Shown here in pieces: positions 5,701-6,508 of a DNA stretch of 6,508 nt (position 1 is its first letter; every line of letters begins with the position of its first letter). Source of the stretch: Coriobacteriales bacterium (GTDB lineage Bacteria; Actinomycetota; Coriobacteriia; Coriobacteriales; UBA8131); NCBI GenBank assembly GCA_031254905.1, contig JAIRTN010000146.1:1-6508 (forward strand), given 5' to 3'. The notes beneath the pieces were generated by a model. The model was not told the DNA's origin, did not search any database, and was given only the letters and a program-made list of their open reading frames with translations. Made by a program: the position numbers and the translations under genes.

Positions 5701-6508
5701 TTATGAACTCGCGAGATCCTCCCAGCGCGTGACGGTTCCGGTATAAATGTCTTTTACCTGTTCGCTGGTGAGGCCCTGCAGGTTCGAATCCTTGTTGACG
5801 ATGACGGCGATGCCGTCGCGCGCGATGACCGTCGTCTTGAGGCCTGCGCCTGCCTCGCTGTCCTTAAGCGCTCGCGAGGCCATGCCGATGTCGCATATAC
5901 CCTCAAGGGTGGCCTGTATCCCCGCCGATGAATCGGTCTGTTGCACCTCGATGCTGACATCCGGGTTCAGCGCGATATAGGCCTCCTTGAGTTTTTCCAT
6001 GACCGGGAACACCGAGGATGAGCCCTCTACGATAATCTTGCCCTTTGTCGTCGGCGAAGCGCTGTAGGGTTTTGCGCCGTCGACGACCGCTACGTAATGG
6101 TTCTCCTCAACAACCGCCTGCCCCTCGCTGCTCAAAATGAAGTTCATGAAGTCCTGTGCCACCGGCGAAAGCTGGCCTTTATCCACAAGATTGAAGGGGC
6201 GTTGGATGGAGTAGCTGCTGTTCTTGACGTTTTCTGTCGTCGCGGCTACCCCGTTTATCTCAAGTGCCTTGACCGAGTTGTCCAAAGAGCCGAGCGAGAT
6301 ATAGCCTATCGCACGCGGGTCGCCGACAATCGTTGTGAGCATAACGGCGGTCGAATTGGTTATTACGGCCTCTACCGTAGTGCCATCGACCTTCTCACCG
6401 TTTATCTCTGCCTCAACCTTAAAAAGTTCGACAAAGGCCGAGCGCGTACCGCTGCCATCCTCGCGCGCCACAACCGAGATACTGCCCTCAAGCGCGCCGT
6501 TGCCGCCG
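5701..6508 (-). CDS. pstS: PstS phosphate-binding protein, 3' part, with an extra C-terminal half-domain
   Basis: Extracytoplasmic substrate-binding protein of the phosphate importer. The first whole codon is at 6507-6505 and 268 residues are visible; the signal peptide and start are beyond the right edge. The first part (about 6042-6508) is the C-terminal half of a PBP-like domain: ISVVAREDGSGTR (phosphate-ligand Arg, Ser and Thr), AIGYISLGSL, QRPFNLV and FMNFILSSEGQAVVEENHYVAVV. It is followed not by a stop but by a linker and a new N-terminal half (about 5701-6042): IIVEGSSSVFPVMEKL, TDSSAGIQATLEG, DIGMASRALKD, RDGIAVIVNKDSN and SEQVKDIYTGTVTRWEDL. The stop follows at that point, where a normal PstS would run on into REDGSGTR. 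Whether a matching N-half also lies upstream cannot be seen here; the GGNGALEG leading into ISVV is what normally follows such a half. Confidence 0.93.
   Translation of the reverse strand, partial: GGNGALEGSISVVAREDGSGTRSAFVELFKVEAEINGEKVDGTTVEAVITNSTAVMLTTIVGDPRAIGYISLGSLDNSVKALEINGVAATTENVKNSSYSIQRPFNLVDKGQLSPVAQDFMNFILSSEGQAVVEENHYVAVVDGAKPYSASPTTKGKIIVEGSSSVFPVMEKLKEAYIALNPDVSIEVQQTDSSAGIQATLEGICDIGMASRALKDSEAGAGLKTTVIARDGIAVIVNKDSNLQGLTSEQVKDIYTGTVTRWEDLASS

Noticed and set aside
5701..6042. PstS tail considered as a separate frameshifted or pseudogene fragment
   Set aside because: It is in the same uninterrupted frame as the preceding domain, keeps its binding-loop motifs and ends with a clean stop before a normal pstC start, so a real extension is more likely than decay.

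Overview
The window is one continuous minus-strand operon for high-affinity phosphate uptake and phosphate sensing. In transcription order (right to left) it holds pstS (3' part only), pstC, a 42-codon small membrane-protein ORF, pstA, pstB, phoU, a PhoB/PhoP-type response regulator and a PhoR-type sensor kinase (cut off at the left edge). No convincing plus-strand gene, RNA gene, mobile element or terminator was seen. No non-coding gap exceeds 50 nt, and the operon promoter and any Pho box must lie beyond the right edge.

The organism looks like a high-50s %GC bacterium with strong AGGAAGG/AAGGAG ribosome binding sites. The pst-phoU-phoB-phoR order, the Cache-like sensor in the kinase and the style of PstS fit Actinomycetota (Coriobacteriia-like) or a GC-rich clostridial Bacillota. 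This is a weak taxonomic inference from protein style; no marker gene is present.

How the genes work together: PstS captures phosphate outside the membrane, PstC and PstA form the channel, and the PstB dimer powers import. PhoU links the transporter's state to the kinase PhoR, which phosphorylates the response regulator. All steps are encoded in one unit, so the circuit probably regulates its own synthesis. Most junctions are 4-nt start/stop overlaps (ATGA or GTGA), which implies translational coupling.

Three things stand out. (1) An unannotated-looking 42-aa single-TM ORF sits between pstC and pstA, joined to both by ATGA overlaps. It is flanked by a near-duplicate 18-nt initiation/stop sequence, which suggests birth by local duplication. 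(2) PstS carries an extra N-terminal half of a phosphate-binding domain after its C-terminal half and stops exactly where the second half should begin. (3) The PhoR PAS domain carries a 33-bp tandem repeat expansion encoding an Ala/Gly-rich loop just before the histidine-kinase core.
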